Positions 50,202-60,735 of a stretch of DNA of 64,000 bases are shown piece after piece (position 1 is the first letter of the stretch; every line of letters begins with the position of its first letter). Both the position numbers and the translations under genes were made by a program. The notes beneath the pieces were generated by a model. That model did no database searches. It had not been told where the DNA came from and saw only the letters and a list, made by a program, of their open reading frames with translations. This DNA is from Pseudoxanthomonas sp. PXM01 (lineage in GTDB: Bacteria; Pseudomonadota; Gammaproteobacteria; Xanthomonadales; Xanthomonadaceae), in assembly GCF_014851815.1 (NCBI RefSeq), contig NZ_JACVAJ010000001.1, forward strand, positions 372,001 through 436,000. Direction: 5' to 3'.

Positions 50202-50614
50202 TGCGTACCGCCGGCGAAATCGACGGTCACGATCATCGCGTTCTGGATCAGCACGTTGCTGCCGGTGTTCTGGATCACCGTGTTGATGCCGCTGGCGTTG
50301 TTGAATGCGCCGTCGGCGATGCTGTTCGACCCGCTGGTGATGTGGTGGGCGGTGTTGTCGTCGACGGAGCCGTCGACATCGATCAGGTTTTCCGTCTGGC
50401 TGGCGTCGCCGCCGCGCATCGTCGACAGCCGCCCCATCGCGACGGGGTGCCCGAGCTCGCTGACTGCCGCGACGGGCACGTCCGGCGCCGGCCTGGCGAC
50501 GGCCGGAGGTGGCACGTCGACCGGTGCGGCGGTGTCCTGCGCCGCTGCGCCGAACGCGACGGCGAACATTCCCCAGGTTGCGAAGCGCAGCCTGGCCTGC
50601 TGGTGCGTAAGCAT
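50198..50614 (-). CDS. Small exported Fap-operon protein with amyloid-like C-terminus
   Basis: 138 residues. It has a signal peptide (ATWGMFAVAFGAAAQ), a Pro/Ala-rich segment to about 60, then an Asn/Ser/Gly/Thr-rich C-terminal half with GSNSIADGAFNNASG and VIQNTGSNVLIQN, a curlin- or FapB-like composition. It may be a minor subunit or nucleator. Starts just after the glycine-rich gene and overlaps the peptidase gene by 4 bases. Confidence 0.68.
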   Translation of the reverse strand: MLTHQQARLRFATWGMFAVAFGAAAQDTAAPVDVPPPAVARPAPDVPVAAVSELGHPVAMGRLSTMRGGDASQTENLIDVDGSVDDNTAHHITSGSNSIADGAFNNASGINTVIQNTGSNVLIQNAMIVTVDFAGGTQ

Positions 50615-50730
50615 GGTCGGTCTCCTTCGACATGCGTCCGCCGCGCGGCCATGCGGTGTCCCGCGTCCTGCAGGACACCGTCGCCCACGCGGAACGTCCC
50701 GGCGGTGGAGCCGGGACGTCTGCGGAGCGC

Positions 50731-52257
50731 TTATGGGCCTACGGTCAGGTTCGCCTGGACAGTGATGCCCTGCTGGATCAGCGAGGCCATGCCGCTGTTC
50801 TGCGCGGCCACCATGATGCCGGCGGCGGACTGGCCGACGCTCGTCATGTTGTTGGACATGTCGAACGTGCCGGCATCGACCGCCACGGAACCACCTGCAC
50901 CGCCCGCACCGCCGGTCGCGCCGTTGCCGACGCCGCCGTTGCCGTCGCCGCCCATGCCGTCGCCGCCATTGCCCACGCCGCCTGCGCCGCCGGTCGCACC
51001 GACCGCGCCACTGGCGCCGTTGCCGGCCGTGGCGTCGCCATTGCTCGCGCTGGACGAGGCACTGCCGTTGGTGGCATCGCCGTTGCTGGCATCGCCACCG
51101 GCACCGCCGTTGCCTGCGGTCGCCGTCACGCTGCCGCCTGCACCGCCCCAGCCGTTGCCGGCACCGCCGGTCGCGGTCGCGTCGCCGCCCGTGCCGGAAC
51201 CTGCACCGCCCGTACCGGAACCGTCGCCACCGGTGCCCGTGCCGTCGCCGGAGGTGCCCGCGCCTGCCGTTGCAGTACTGGCCCCGCCGGTCGCGGTGGC
51301 ATCACCGGACGTGCCGGCCCCACCCGTCGCCGTGCCGTCGCCACTGGTGCCGTCGCCGGCGCCGCGTTCGCGCACGTTGCCGCTGCCTGCACCGGCATCG
51401 CCGCCGGATGCACCTGCCATCGCGCCACTGTCGCCGCTGACGCTGCCGGCGTCGCCGCCGGACGCACCGCTGGCGCCGTCACCGTCACCACCCCAGCCGC
51501 CGGCATCGCCGCCGCGGCCACGACCGTTGCCGGCGGTCGCGTTGCCGTCCGCGCCCCAGCCACTGCCGTCGCCGCCGTTCGCGCCGCGGGTGTCGTCGGC
51601 ATTGCCACCGCGTCCACCGTTGCCGGCCGTCGCGTCGCCGATGCTGGCGCTGCCATTGGACGAGTCGCCCGCGGTCGCATCGCCGATGCTGGCGCTGCCG
51701 CCGCTGCCGCCGTCGCCACCTGCGCCTCCGTTGCCGCCATCGCCGCCACTGCCGCTGCCGCCACCGGCCTCGCCGCCGTAGCCGTCGCCGCCGTAGCCGG
51801 CACCGCCGCGGCCACCGCTTCCGCCATTGGCATTGCCCCAGTTCTGGGCGACGTTGCCGATGTCGTGCACGGTCACGCCGGACACCGAACCGATCAGCTT
51901 GGTTTCGGCCACCGCCTTGCTCTGGTTGAACGAGTTGGAGAACGTCGAGGTCGCCGTGCTGCCGTTGTTCGCGGCCGTGGAGCCATAGCCTTCCGCATTG
52001 GCACGCCCGCGGTTGTCGCGGTTGTCGCCATCGTAGGAACGGTTGTCGCTGTTGTCCGAATTGTCCGAGTTGTCCGAGTTGTCGCTGTTGTCGGAGTTGT
52101 CGGTGTTCGTGCTGTTGTTGCTCATATCCGCAGCGAGATTGACCAGGATGTCATCGCCGGTCCCGTTCTCGGTGTTGGTCTGCTGGGCGAAGGCCTGTCC
52201 CGTCATGCCGAGCGCCAGCAGTACCGCCGACGCGATCAGAGTCTTGCGTGTGCACAT
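50731..52257 (-). CDS. Glycine/alanine/asparagine-rich repeat protein, probable main amyloid-like fibre subunit
   Basis: 508 residues. A signal peptide (IASAVLLALGMTGQAFAQ) is followed by an Asp-Asn-Ser triplet repeat (about seven DNS units near residues 55-75), the hydrophilic segment FNQSKAVAETKLIG, then a 300-residue low-complexity core of Gly-Gly-X, GDATAGN and SASIGDATAG repeats. The C-terminal 45 residues (MSNNMTSVGQSAAGIMVAAQ) are non-repetitive. Composition and being first in a Fap-like operon suggest the exported fibre subunit, but it has no recognisable FapC R1-R3 repeats, so this would be a divergent type. Confidence 0.75.
   Translation of the reverse strand: MCTRKTLIASAVLLALGMTGQAFAQQTNTENGTGDDILVNLAADMSNNSTNTDNSDNSDNSDNSDNSDNSDNRSYDGDNRDNRGRANAEGYGSTAANNGSTATSTFSNSFNQSKAVAETKLIGSVSGVTVHDIGNVAQNWGNANGGSGGRGGAGYGGDGYGGEAGGGSGSGGDGGNGGAGGDGGSGGSASIGDATAGDSSNGSASIGDATAGNGGRGGNADDTRGANGGDGSGWGADGNATAGNGRGRGGDAGGWGGDGDGASGASGGDAGSVSGDSGAMAGASGGDAGAGSGNVRERGAGDGTSGDGTATGGAGTSGDATATGGASTATAGAGTSGDGTGTGGDGSGTGGAGSGTGGDATATGGAGNGWGGAGGSVTATAGNGGAGGDASNGDATNGSASSSASNGDATAGNGASGAVGATGGAGGVGNGGDGMGGDGNGGVGNGATGGAGGAGGSVAVDAGTFDMSNNMTSVGQSAAGIMVAAQNSGMASLIQQGITVQANLTVGP
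52041..52106. repeat. 9-bp tandem repeat (coding DNS units)
   Basis: About seven imperfect copies of a GTTGTCCGA-like 9-mer, each encoding Asp-Asn-Ser on the minus strand. Unit length is a multiple of three, so gain or loss keeps the frame and would vary the linker length. Confidence 0.8.
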
Positions 52258-52468
52258 GTTGAGTCTCCTTGTGGCCGCTCCGGAGCCCAGGGGAAGCCCC
52301 TAAAAAGCGACGCGGGTCACACTTGCACACGATTCGTTAGCGCGTTCCGGCACCCAGGTTAAAAAAACATTAGCGGCACGACCGTCTGTCCGCAGGCAAA
52401 CCGGGACCGTCAGACATGGGCGCGCCTTGGCCGGCGTGGGATCCGGTCATCGTTCCGGCAATCGGCCG

Positions 52469-52882
52469 TCACCAGGCCGCGGCGCGGATCGTGCCTGCGG
52501 TGCGCGCGCCCAGCCATACCAGCAGCAGGCCCAGCACAAGCGTCACGACGAGATAGCCGAAGGCGGCACCCTGCCGCTCCGACCGCGCGAACATCAGGCA
52601 CTCGACCATCAGCGCCGAGTAAGTGGTCAGCGCGCCCAGCACGCCGACAACGAGGAACGCCCGCCAGTACAGCGCCGACGGCCCACGTCCTTCCAGCCAG
52701 ATCGCAAGGAAACCTGCGGCGAACGAACCGATCATGTTCACCGCGAACGTGCCCCAGGGAAATCCCGTGCCCAGCTGGCGCAGCAGTACGCCGCCCAACC
52801 AGAACCGCGCCGCGGCGCCGAGTGCGCCACCGGCCATCACCAGCATCAGTTGCTGCCACCACACCCAGGCCTGTACCGGCAT
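52469..52882 (-). CDS. crcB: CrcB/Fluc fluoride channel
   Basis: A 137-residue four-helix protein with family motifs GGALGAAARFWLGG, PWGTFAVNMIGSFAAGFL (the conserved Asn) and GVLGALTTYSAL (the Thr-Thr-Ser track; Phe is replaced by Tyr in the usual TTFS). It exports fluoride as a dual-topology dimer. It follows rarA by 22 bases on the same strand. No fluoride riboswitch is possible in that short gap. Confidence 0.92.
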   Translation of the reverse strand: MPVQAWVWWQQLMLVMAGGALGAAARFWLGGVLLRQLGTGFPWGTFAVNMIGSFAAGFLAIWLEGRGPSALYWRAFLVVGVLGALTTYSALMVECLMFARSERQGAAFGYLVVTLVLGLLLVWLGARTAGTIRAAAW

Positions 52883-52904
52883 GCGTCGCGCCTCGTCTTC
52901 GGAC

Positions 52905-54272
52905 TCAGTCGTCGCGACCGGCCTGCTGGCGCGCCTGCCGGCGTGCGTCGCGCAGACGATCGAGTTTTTCCTTCAGCTTGATTTCCAGCCCGCGTTCGAC
53001 CGGCTGGTAGTACACCCGCTCGCCCATCGCATCGGGGAACGCGGTCTGGTCCAGCGCGATCCCGCCTTCGGCGTCGTGGTCATACTGGTAGCCCGTGCCA
53101 TAGCCCAGCGACTTCATCAGCTTGGTCGGCGCACTGCGCAGGTGCATCGGCACGTCCTGCGTCCCATGCTCGCGCACGTCGGCCTTGGCAGCGTTAAAGG
53201 CCATGTAGCCTGCGTTCGACTTGGCGGTGCTGGCCAGGTAGATCACCAGTTGCGCCAGCGCCAGATCGCCCTCGGGACTGCCCAGCCTGTCATAGGTGTC
53301 CCAGGCATCGATCGCCATCTGCAGGGCGCGCGGGTCGGCCAGGCCGATGTCTTCCACCGCCATCCGCGTCATCCGTCGTGCGAGATAGGCCGGGTCGCAG
53401 CCGCCGTCCAGCATGCGCGCCAGCCAATACACCGCGCCATCGGGGTTCGAACTGCGCACCGACTTGTGCAACGCCGAGATCTGGTCGTAGAACTGCTCGC
53501 CGCCCTTGTCGAAGCGGCGCGTACGGTCGGCCAGCACCTGCGCCAGCGTCTGCGGGGTGATGCGTCCCCCTTCGTCGGCCGCGAGCTCCGCCGCGATCTC
53601 CAGCAAGGTCAGGCCACGGCGCACGTCGCCGTCGGCGGCGGTGGCGATCTCCAGCAGAGCCGCGTCGTCGACCTCCAGCGCCAGTTCGCCCAGCCCGCGC
53701 TCGGTATCCGCAAGCGCCATACGCAGTGCGTGGCGGATGTCGTCCGGCGATACGGCTTCCATCACGTGCACGCGGCAGCGCGACAGCAACGCGGAGTTCA
53801 ATTCGAAGGATGGATTTTCGGTGGTCGCGCCGACGAACAGGATGGTGCCGCGCTCGATATGCGGCAGGAAGGCGTCCTGTTGCGCCTTGTTGAACCGGTG
53901 CACTTCGTCGACGAACAGCACCGTGCGACGCCCGCCTGCGAACCGCTGCGCCGCCTCCGCCAGCACCTGGCGGACCTCGGGCAGGCCCGACAGTACGGCC
54001 GAGATCGCCTTGAATTCGGCATCGGCATAGCGCGCCAGCAGCAGCGAAAGCGTGGTCTTCCCGCAGCCCGGCGGGCCCCAGAGGATCATCGAATGCACAT
54101 GGCCGGACTCGACCGCGCGGCGCAGCGCGCTGCCCGGCGCCAGCAGGCGCCGTTGCCCGACCATCTCGTCCAGGGTGCGCGGACGCATGCGCTCGGCCAG
54201 CGGCCGCAGCGCATCGGTATCCGTGCTCAGCAGGTCGACCTGCGGTTCAAGAGGGGTACGTGTCCTAGCCAC
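52905..54272 (-). CDS. rarA: RarA (MgsA): replication-associated recombination AAA+ ATPase
   Basis: 455 residues. Walker A GPPGCGKT at 66-73, Walker B LFVDEVHRFNK at 119-129, sensor-1 GATTENPSFELNSALLSRC, and the RarA C-terminal blocks IGLADPRALQMAIDAW and GTGYQYDHDAEGG. Acts at stalled forks. It starts 48 bases after lolA. Confidence 0.95.
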   Translation of the reverse strand: MARTRTPLEPQVDLLSTDTDALRPLAERMRPRTLDEMVGQRRLLAPGSALRRAVESGHVHSMILWGPPGCGKTTLSLLLARYADAEFKAISAVLSGLPEVRQVLAEAAQRFAGGRRTVLFVDEVHRFNKAQQDAFLPHIERGTILFVGATTENPSFELNSALLSRCRVHVMEAVSPDDIRHALRMALADTERGLGELALEVDDAALLEIATAADGDVRRGLTLLEIAAELAADEGGRITPQTLAQVLADRTRRFDKGGEQFYDQISALHKSVRSSNPDGAVYWLARMLDGGCDPAYLARRMTRMAVEDIGLADPRALQMAIDAWDTYDRLGSPEGDLALAQLVIYLASTAKSNAGYMAFNAAKADVREHGTQDVPMHLRSAPTKLMKSLGYGTGYQYDHDAEGGIALDQTAFPDAMGERVYYQPVERGLEIKLKEKLDRLRDARRQARQQAGRDD

Positions 54273-54319
54273 GCGTCATTGTAACGTCGTGGCCCACCGG
54301 GTCCCGCTCAGTGGCCCGG

Positions 54320-54943
54320 TCAGGGGCCGCCCACCACATCCACGCCCTTCGCGGGCGCGTACTTGAAGGTGCCGCCGGCGAACGCCGGGTTGCGCTTCCA
54401 GCCGCTGAAGCTGATCTCGGTGCGCTGGCCGACCGCGTCCTTCACTTCCATCTTCACCAGCGTGCCGCCGGAGAAGGCGAGCCGCGCGGTCTGGAAGCTG
54501 GCATCGCCTTCCTGCTTGGGCGTCAGGGTGAGCCACTGCACGCCACCCTGCCCCGCGGCTTCGGCCACATTGAACTGCTGGTCGAGCTTGCCCGGATCGA
54601 TCAGTGCCGCGAGCGGGCTGTTCTCTTCTTCGATGCCCTGCTCGCGCACCGTGGCCTGCTGGAGGTCCGGATCGTAGACCCACACCTTCTTGCCATCGGC
54701 AACGATCAGCTGCTCGTACGGCTTGTTGTATTCCCAGCGGAACAGGCGCGGCGCCGACAGCGCGACCCGACCGTTCGAGGTTTCCTTCAGCTTGCCACCA
54801 CCGTCGTAGACCTTCTGGGTGAACTGGCCATCCAGGCCCTTCAGGCCGGTGGTGAAGGTCTTCAGCTCGTCTCGCGCGCCGGCGAGGGCCGTGGTGGCGA
54901 ACAAGGCGGTGGCGAGGACGGCGTAGCGTGCAGTGCGGAGCAT
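54320..54943 (-). CDS. lolA: LolA: periplasmic lipoprotein carrier
   Basis: 207 residues with a signal peptide (MLRTARYAVLATALFATTALA), then the LolA fold: LDGQFTQKVYDGGG, LFRWEYNKPYEQLIVADGKKVWVYDPDL and a C-terminal FKYAPAKGVDVVGG, all family hallmarks. It carries lipoproteins from LolCDE to LolB. It is placed between ftsK and rarA as in Xanthomonas. The ATG at 54943 begins the signal peptide. Confidence 0.95.
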   Translation of the reverse strand: MLRTARYAVLATALFATTALAGARDELKTFTTGLKGLDGQFTQKVYDGGGKLKETSNGRVALSAPRLFRWEYNKPYEQLIVADGKKVWVYDPDLQQATVREQGIEEENSPLAALIDPGKLDQQFNVAEAAGQGGVQWLTLTPKQEGDASFQTARLAFSGGTLVKMEVKDAVGQRTEISFSGWKRNPAFAGGTFKYAPAKGVDVVGGP

Positions 54944-55036
54944 GGTGCGTTCCGGGATAAGGGACGTTGGACGGAGTGTGCCGGGATGAAACTGAACAGG
55001 CTGCCGACCGCGGACGGCGGACGGCACGTCGTTCAG

Positions 55037-57400
55037 TCAGCGCGGCGGTGGCGGAGCCAGCACCTGGCGGTCGCCGTTGTGTTCGGGCGGCGTCACTACG
55101 CCGGCGGCTTCCATCGCCTCGATCAGGCGTGCCGCGCGGTTGTAGCCGATCTTCAGTCGTCGCTGCACGCCGGAGATCGAGGCACGACGGCTCTCTGTGA
55201 CGATCTTCACCGCCTCGTCGTACAGCGGATCGGACTCGTCGCCACCGCCGCCGCCCGATTCCGGCAGGCCGGTCGGGCCCACGACGATGCCATCGCCCAT
55301 GGTCTGGATTTCTTCCAGCACGCCCTCGATGTAATCGGCGCTGCCGCTGGCCTTGAGATGCTCGACCACGCGGTGGACTTCCTCGTCGCTGACGAACGCG
55401 CCATGGATGCGCTCGGGCATCGCGGTGCCCGGCGGCAGGTACAGCATGTCGCCGTGGCCCAGCAGTGTTTCCGCACCGGACTGGTCGAGGATGGTGCGGG
55501 AGTCGATCTTGGAGCTGACTTGGAATGCGATGCGCGTCGGGATGTTCGCTTTGATCAGGCCGGTGATGACGTCCACCGACGGACGCTGCGTGGCCAGGAT
55601 CAGGTGGATGCCGGCCGCACGCGCCTTCTGCGCCAGGCGGGCAATCAGTTCCTCGACCTTCTTGCCGACGATCATCATCATGTCGGCGAATTCGTCGATG
55701 AAGATGACGATGAAGGGCATTGGCTCGAGCGGGCGCGGCGCTTCGGCCAGGTCCGGATTCGGCTTGAACAACGGATCCATCAAGGGTTGGCCCGCGTCCT
55801 GCGCGTCCTTCACCTTCTTGTTGAAGCCGGCCAGGTTGCGCACGCCCACCGCGCTCATCAGCTTGTAGCGGCGCTCCATCTCCGCCACGCACCAGCGCAG
55901 GCCGTTGGCGGCCTCCTTCATGTCGGTGACCACCGGCGCCAGCAGGTGCGGAATCCCCTGGTAGACGCTGAGCTCCAGCATCTTCGGGTCGATCATCAGC
56001 ATGCGCAGGTCTTTCGGCGAGGCCTTGTACAGCAGGCTCAGCACCATCGCGTTGACGGCGACGGACTTGCCAGAGCCGGTGGTACCGGCGACCAGCAGGT
56101 GCGGCATGCGGGCCAGGTCCGCCACGGTGGGACGGCCGGCGATGTCCTTGCCCAGCGCCAGCGTCAGCACGCTGCCGGACTTGTCGTATTCCTTCGACCG
56201 CAGCAGCTCGGAGAGGAAGATCATCTCGCGGCTGGTGTTCGGGATTTCCAAGCCGATCACCGACTTGCCGGGAATCACGTCGACCACGCGCACGGACTTC
56301 ACCGACAACCCGCGGGCGATGTCCTTGTCCAGCGAGCTGATCTGGCTGACCTTGACGCCGGGCGCAGGCTCCATTTCGAAGCGGGTGATGACTGGGCCCG
56401 GATAGGCGCCAACCACCTGCACATCGATGCGGAAGTCCTTGAGCTTGAACTCGATCTGCCGAGACAGCGTCTCGAGTGTTTCCTCGGAGTAGCCCTTGGT
56501 CTGCGGTTTGGGGTCGTCCAGCAACGAGAGCGGCGGCAGGCCGGATTCGTCACCCCCGGTGCCGTGGAACAGCGGGATCTGCTGCTCGCGTTTCGCGCGT
56601 TCGCTCTTCTCGACCACTGCTGGGGCGGGCGGCTCGATCTTCACCGGCTCACGCTTGGCGCGCGCGACGGCGTCGGTCTTGCGGACGACCTCGCGCTCCT
56701 CGCGCATCGCCCGGGTCTGCTGCCATTCGTTGGCCTGCTGGCTGCCGCGGCGGAACAGGTCGGGCAGCATCAAAACGTACTTGCCGATGCGCTCCATCAC
56801 CGCGAACCACGACAGGCCGGTCGCCAGCGTTACCGAGGTCAGGAACAGCACCAGCAGGAACAGGTTGCCGCCCAGTCCGCCAAACAGCTTCAGCAGCGAC
56901 TTGCCCACCAGCGTGCCGAGGATGCCGCCTGCGCCCGCAGAGAAATGTTCGGCCGGTACGCCGCGCAGGTGCAGCAGGCCTGTCGCAGAAATCAGGAAAC
57001 CCACCATGCCGATCAGGCGCAACGCCGGCCCGAGGTCGGCCTCGCCGTCGCCATCGGTATCCATGCCGAACAGCGCGATCCAGGCGACCGCACCCAGGAT
57101 CAGCGGCAGCAGGAATGCCACATAGCCGAACAGCCACAGCAGCATGTCGGCGAGGTAGGCGCCCGCCAGTCCCCCCATGTTGTGGACCGGTGCGGTCAGG
57201 CTGCCCGACTGCGACCAGCTGGGATCCTGCGGCGAGAAGGTAAAAAGGCTGGCCAGCAGATACAGCAGCAACGGCGCGATCGCGATCAGCGCGAGATCGC
57301 GCCACAGGCGTTGCCGGCGCGGATTCGGCGGCGATGCCTGCTTGCGTGCGGCCGCGGCGCCGCCCTTGGATTTGCCGTTGTCCGGGAGCTGCTTCGCCAC
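55037..57400 (-). CDS. ftsK: FtsK: DNA translocase of cell division
   Basis: 787 residues from a GTG start at 57400 ([11 protein letters not shown]). The N-terminus has four or so membrane helices (about 35-220), a short charged linker, and a motor domain with Walker A GTTGSGKS at 439-446, Walker [15 protein letters not shown], and [17 protein letters not shown]-terminal winged-helix gamma domain ([22 protein letters not shown]) reads KOPS. It moves the chromosome termini and activates XerCD. The linker is much shorter than in E. coli FtsK, as in many bacteria. An upstream ATG at 57490 lacks support. Confidence 0.96.
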   Translation of the reverse strand: MAKQLPDNGKSKGGAAAARKQASPPNPRRQRLWRDLALIAIAPLLLYLLASLFTFSPQDPSWSQSGSLTAPVHNMGGLAGAYLADMLLWLFGYVAFLLPLILGAVAWIALFGMDTDGDGEADLGPALRLIGMVGFLISATGLLHLRGVPAEHFSAGAGGILGTLVGKSLLKLFGGLGGNLFLLVLFLTSVTLATGLSWFAVMERIGKYVLMLPDLFRRGSQQANEWQQTRAMREEREVVRKTDAVARAKREPVKIEPPAPAVVEKSERAKREQQIPLFHGTGGDESGLPPLSLLDDPKPQTKGYSEETLETLSRQIEFKLKDFRIDVQVVGAYPGPVITRFEMEPAPGVKVSQISSLDKDIARGLSVKSVRVVDVIPGKSVIGLEIPNTSREMIFLSELLRSKEYDKSGSVLTLALGKDIAGRPTVADLARMPHLLVAGTTGSGKSVAVNAMVLSLLYKASPKDLRMLMIDPKMLELSVYQGIPHLLAPVVTDMKEAANGLRWCVAEMERRYKLMSAVGVRNLAGFNKKVKDAQDAGQPLMDPLFKPNPDLAEAPRPLEPMPFIVIFIDEFADMMMIVGKKVEELIARLAQKARAAGIHLILATQRPSVDVITGLIKANIPTRIAFQVSSKIDSRTILDQSGAETLLGHGDMLYLPPGTAMPERIHGAFVSDEEVHRVVEHLKASGSADYIEGVLEEIQTMGDGIVVGPTGLPESGGGGGDESDPLYDEAVKIVTESRRASISGVQRRLKIGYNRAARLIEAMEAAGVVTPPEHNGDRQVLAPPPPR

Positions 57401-57512
57401 CTTTGGACCAGACCTTAGGAAATTTCTGTTAGTGATTGATAGTAAACGAATCGTGCGTCCCGCAACAGCGGGGCACGCGTACCGACACAAGGGATCGCCA
57501 AAGGCCGGATAG

Positions 57513-58643
<1,131 letters not shown>

Positions 58644-58668
58644 TCCTCACGGCGCCGTATCGCCAGGG

Positions 58669-59553
58669 ATGGACAAGCTGCTGATCAAGCAATGCCTGTT
58701 CTACGGTAGCTGGCTGGTCTGGCCGTTCATCGCCTGGCTGGCCTGGCGGCTGCGGCAGCGCCGTGGCCGCACGCTGGTCGTCCTGCTGCTGGCAGGTTGC
58801 CTGCTGTTCGCGTGGGCACGCTTCGTCGAACCGCAGCGCATCCGGGTGCAGGAGACCGTACTGGCCGGCACCGGCGCACAGGCACGACTGGTGTTGATCA
58901 GCGACATCCACCTGGGTGTGTACAAGGACAGCGCTTACCTGCAGCGGCTGGTAGACCGGATCAACACGCTGCCGGCCGACGCGGTGGTGATCGCGGGCGA
59001 CTTCACCTACGAGCCCGACGGCGCGTCGCTGGCGCGCCTGTTCGCGCCGTTGGCTGGCCTGCATGTTCCGGTCTATGCAGTACTGGGCAACCATGATCAG
59101 CAGGCGCCCGGTCCCGATATCGACACCGAACTGCGGGCCGCATTGGCGCAGCTCGGTGTCGGCGTGATCGAGGGGGACGTCGTCCGGGTTCGTGGATTCC
59201 GCCTCGCCGGACTCGGCGACCGCTGGGCGGGCCGGGACGATCCGGCCTTCCTGGCGTACGCTCCCTCCCCGATGCCCACCCTCGTGCTGACCCATAACCC
59301 GGACAGCGCGATCAATCTTGGGCCGGAATCGGCGTTGGTGCTGGCCGGTCACACGCACGGCGGGCAGATCCGGATTCCCTGGCTGTACCGTCATGTGATC
59401 CCGAGCCGGTATGGCTTCGACCGTGGCGAACAGGTCCTGACCACGCCGCGGGGACGCGTCCGCGTCTACACCACGGTTGGCACGGGCGAAATTGGCCTGC
59501 CGATGCGGTTGTTCAATCCACCCACCATCGACGTGCTGGAGCTGCGTCCGTAG
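58669..59553 (+). CDS. Membrane-anchored calcineurin-like metallophosphoesterase
   Basis: 294 residues with one or two N-terminal membrane helices (about 8-45) and a YaeI-like phosphoesterase domain: LISDIHLG, VIAGDFTYEP, LGNHDQQ, LVLTHNPD and LAGHTHGGQI, giving all metal ligands. YaeI-type enzymes act on UDP-diacylglucosamine-like or other phosphoesters; the substrate here is not known. It starts 25 bases after trxB and runs on into the next gene, 11 bases apart. Confidence 0.88.
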   Translation: MDKLLIKQCLFYGSWLVWPFIAWLAWRLRQRRGRTLVVLLLAGCLLFAWARFVEPQRIRVQETVLAGTGAQARLVLISDIHLGVYKDSAYLQRLVDRINTLPADAVVIAGDFTYEPDGASLARLFAPLAGLHVPVYAVLGNHDQQAPGPDIDTELRAALAQLGVGVIEGDVVRVRGFRLAGLGDRWAGRDDPAFLAYAPSPMPTLVLTHNPDSAINLGPESALVLAGHTHGGQIRIPWLYRHVIPSRYGFDRGEQVLTTPRGRVRVYTTVGTGEIGLPMRLFNPPTIDVLELRP

Positions 59554-59564
59554 CATCTGCATCG

Positions 59565-60692
59565 ATGGTCGACGTCCGTTTCCTTCCTTCGCTCGCCGAG
59601 GTGCCCGCGTCTGTCTGGGACGCGCTGCACGACGGGCGCAACCCCTTCGTTTCGCACGCGTTCCTGCATGGGCTCGAGGTCCACGGCTGCCTGCGCGAAG
59701 ACTGGGGCTGGACGCCTCACCACGCCACGCTGTGGGAGAACGGCCAGCTACTCGCCGCAGCACCTGGCTACCTGAAGGACAACTCGCACGGCGAATTCGT
59801 GTTCGATCACGCGTGGGCGCACGCGTACGCGCAGCACGGGTTCGACTACTACCCGAAATGGCTGGGCGCCGTGCCCTACTCCCCCGTCACCGGCCCGCGT
59901 CTGCTCGCCCGGAATGACGCGACACGCGAAGCGTTGCTTGCCGCGATACGAGAAGAGGCGGGACGGCTCGATCTGTCGTCCGCACACGTCAATTTTCCCC
60001 TGCCCGCCGAGGATGCCGCGTTCCCCGGTGCCTGGCTCCCGCGCATCGACGTGCAGTACCACTGGCGCAATCCGGGGCACTGGTCCGACTTCGCCAGCTT
60101 CCTGGCCGACTTCGACCACAAGCACCGCAAGAACATCCGCCAGGAGCGGGCCAAGGTGCAGCGCGCAGGCGTTTCGTTTCGCGTGGTGCATGGCGATGAG
60201 GCCAGCGAGGCGGACCTGCGGGCCATGTTCGGCTTTTACCTGCAGACCTTTCATGACTATGGCAATTCACCGGCACTTACGCTGACCTTCCTTCAGCATC
60301 TGGCCGCCACCCTTCCGCGCAGCCTGGTGATGTTCCTGGCGGATCATGATGGGCGCCCCGTCGCCGGCGCCCTGTGCCTCCGAGGCCCCGACACGTTGTA
60401 TGGCCGTTACTGGGGCGCCACGGCCAGCATTCCCGGCCTCCACTTCGAGACGTGCTACTACCAGGGCATCGACTACTGTCTGCGCGAAGGGCTGACCGTG
60501 TTCGAGCCGGGCGCACAGGGCGAGCACAAGATCGCACGCGGCTTCCTGCCGGCGGTCGTGCACTCGCGGCACTGGATCGCCCGTCCCGACTTCGCCGCCG
60601 CCCTCGCCCGCTGGTGCGCGGAAGATGCGCTGGCGGTGCGTCGCTACGCCCGGACCCTGGAGACACAAACACCCTTCAAGCATCGAGGGTGA
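59565..60692 (+). CDS. GNAT-like protein of the DUF482/peptidogalycan family
   Basis: 375 residues starting MVDVRFLPSLAEVPASVWDALH. Segments typical of DUF482 are NPFVSHAFLHGLE, HNFPL-like SSAHVNFPLPAED, FASFLADFDHKHRKNIRQERAKV, ALCLRGPDTLYGRYWGA and HFETCYYQGIDYC, ending with GFLPAVVHSRHWI. The fold is related to FemX/GNAT acyltransferases. Substrate unknown. Same operon as the phosphoesterase and aat. Confidence 0.87.
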   Translation: MVDVRFLPSLAEVPASVWDALHDGRNPFVSHAFLHGLEVHGCLREDWGWTPHHATLWENGQLLAAAPGYLKDNSHGEFVFDHAWAHAYAQHGFDYYPKWLGAVPYSPVTGPRLLARNDATREALLAAIREEAGRLDLSSAHVNFPLPAEDAAFPGAWLPRIDVQYHWRNPGHWSDFASFLADFDHKHRKNIRQERAKVQRAGVSFRVVHGDEASEADLRAMFGFYLQTFHDYGNSPALTLTFLQHLAATLPRSLVMFLADHDGRPVAGALCLRGPDTLYGRYWGATASIPGLHFETCYYQGIDYCLREGLTVFEPGAQGEHKIARGFLPAVVHSRHWIARPDFAAALARWCAEDALAVRRYARTLETQTPFKHRG

Positions 60693-60735
60693 GATCCGGC
60701 AATCTGTGCCGGCAGCGAGCGCTTACAATCCGGGC

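Noticed and set aside
52258-52468. Fluoride riboswitch for crcB
   Set aside because: crcB is read in the opposite direction; its start is at 52882, only 22 bases after the rarA stop, leaving no room for a riboswitch.
54311-57418. A 1,035-codon plus-strand frame opposite lolA and ftsK
   Set aside because: Both sense genes are unmistakable; the frame is a GC-bias shadow.
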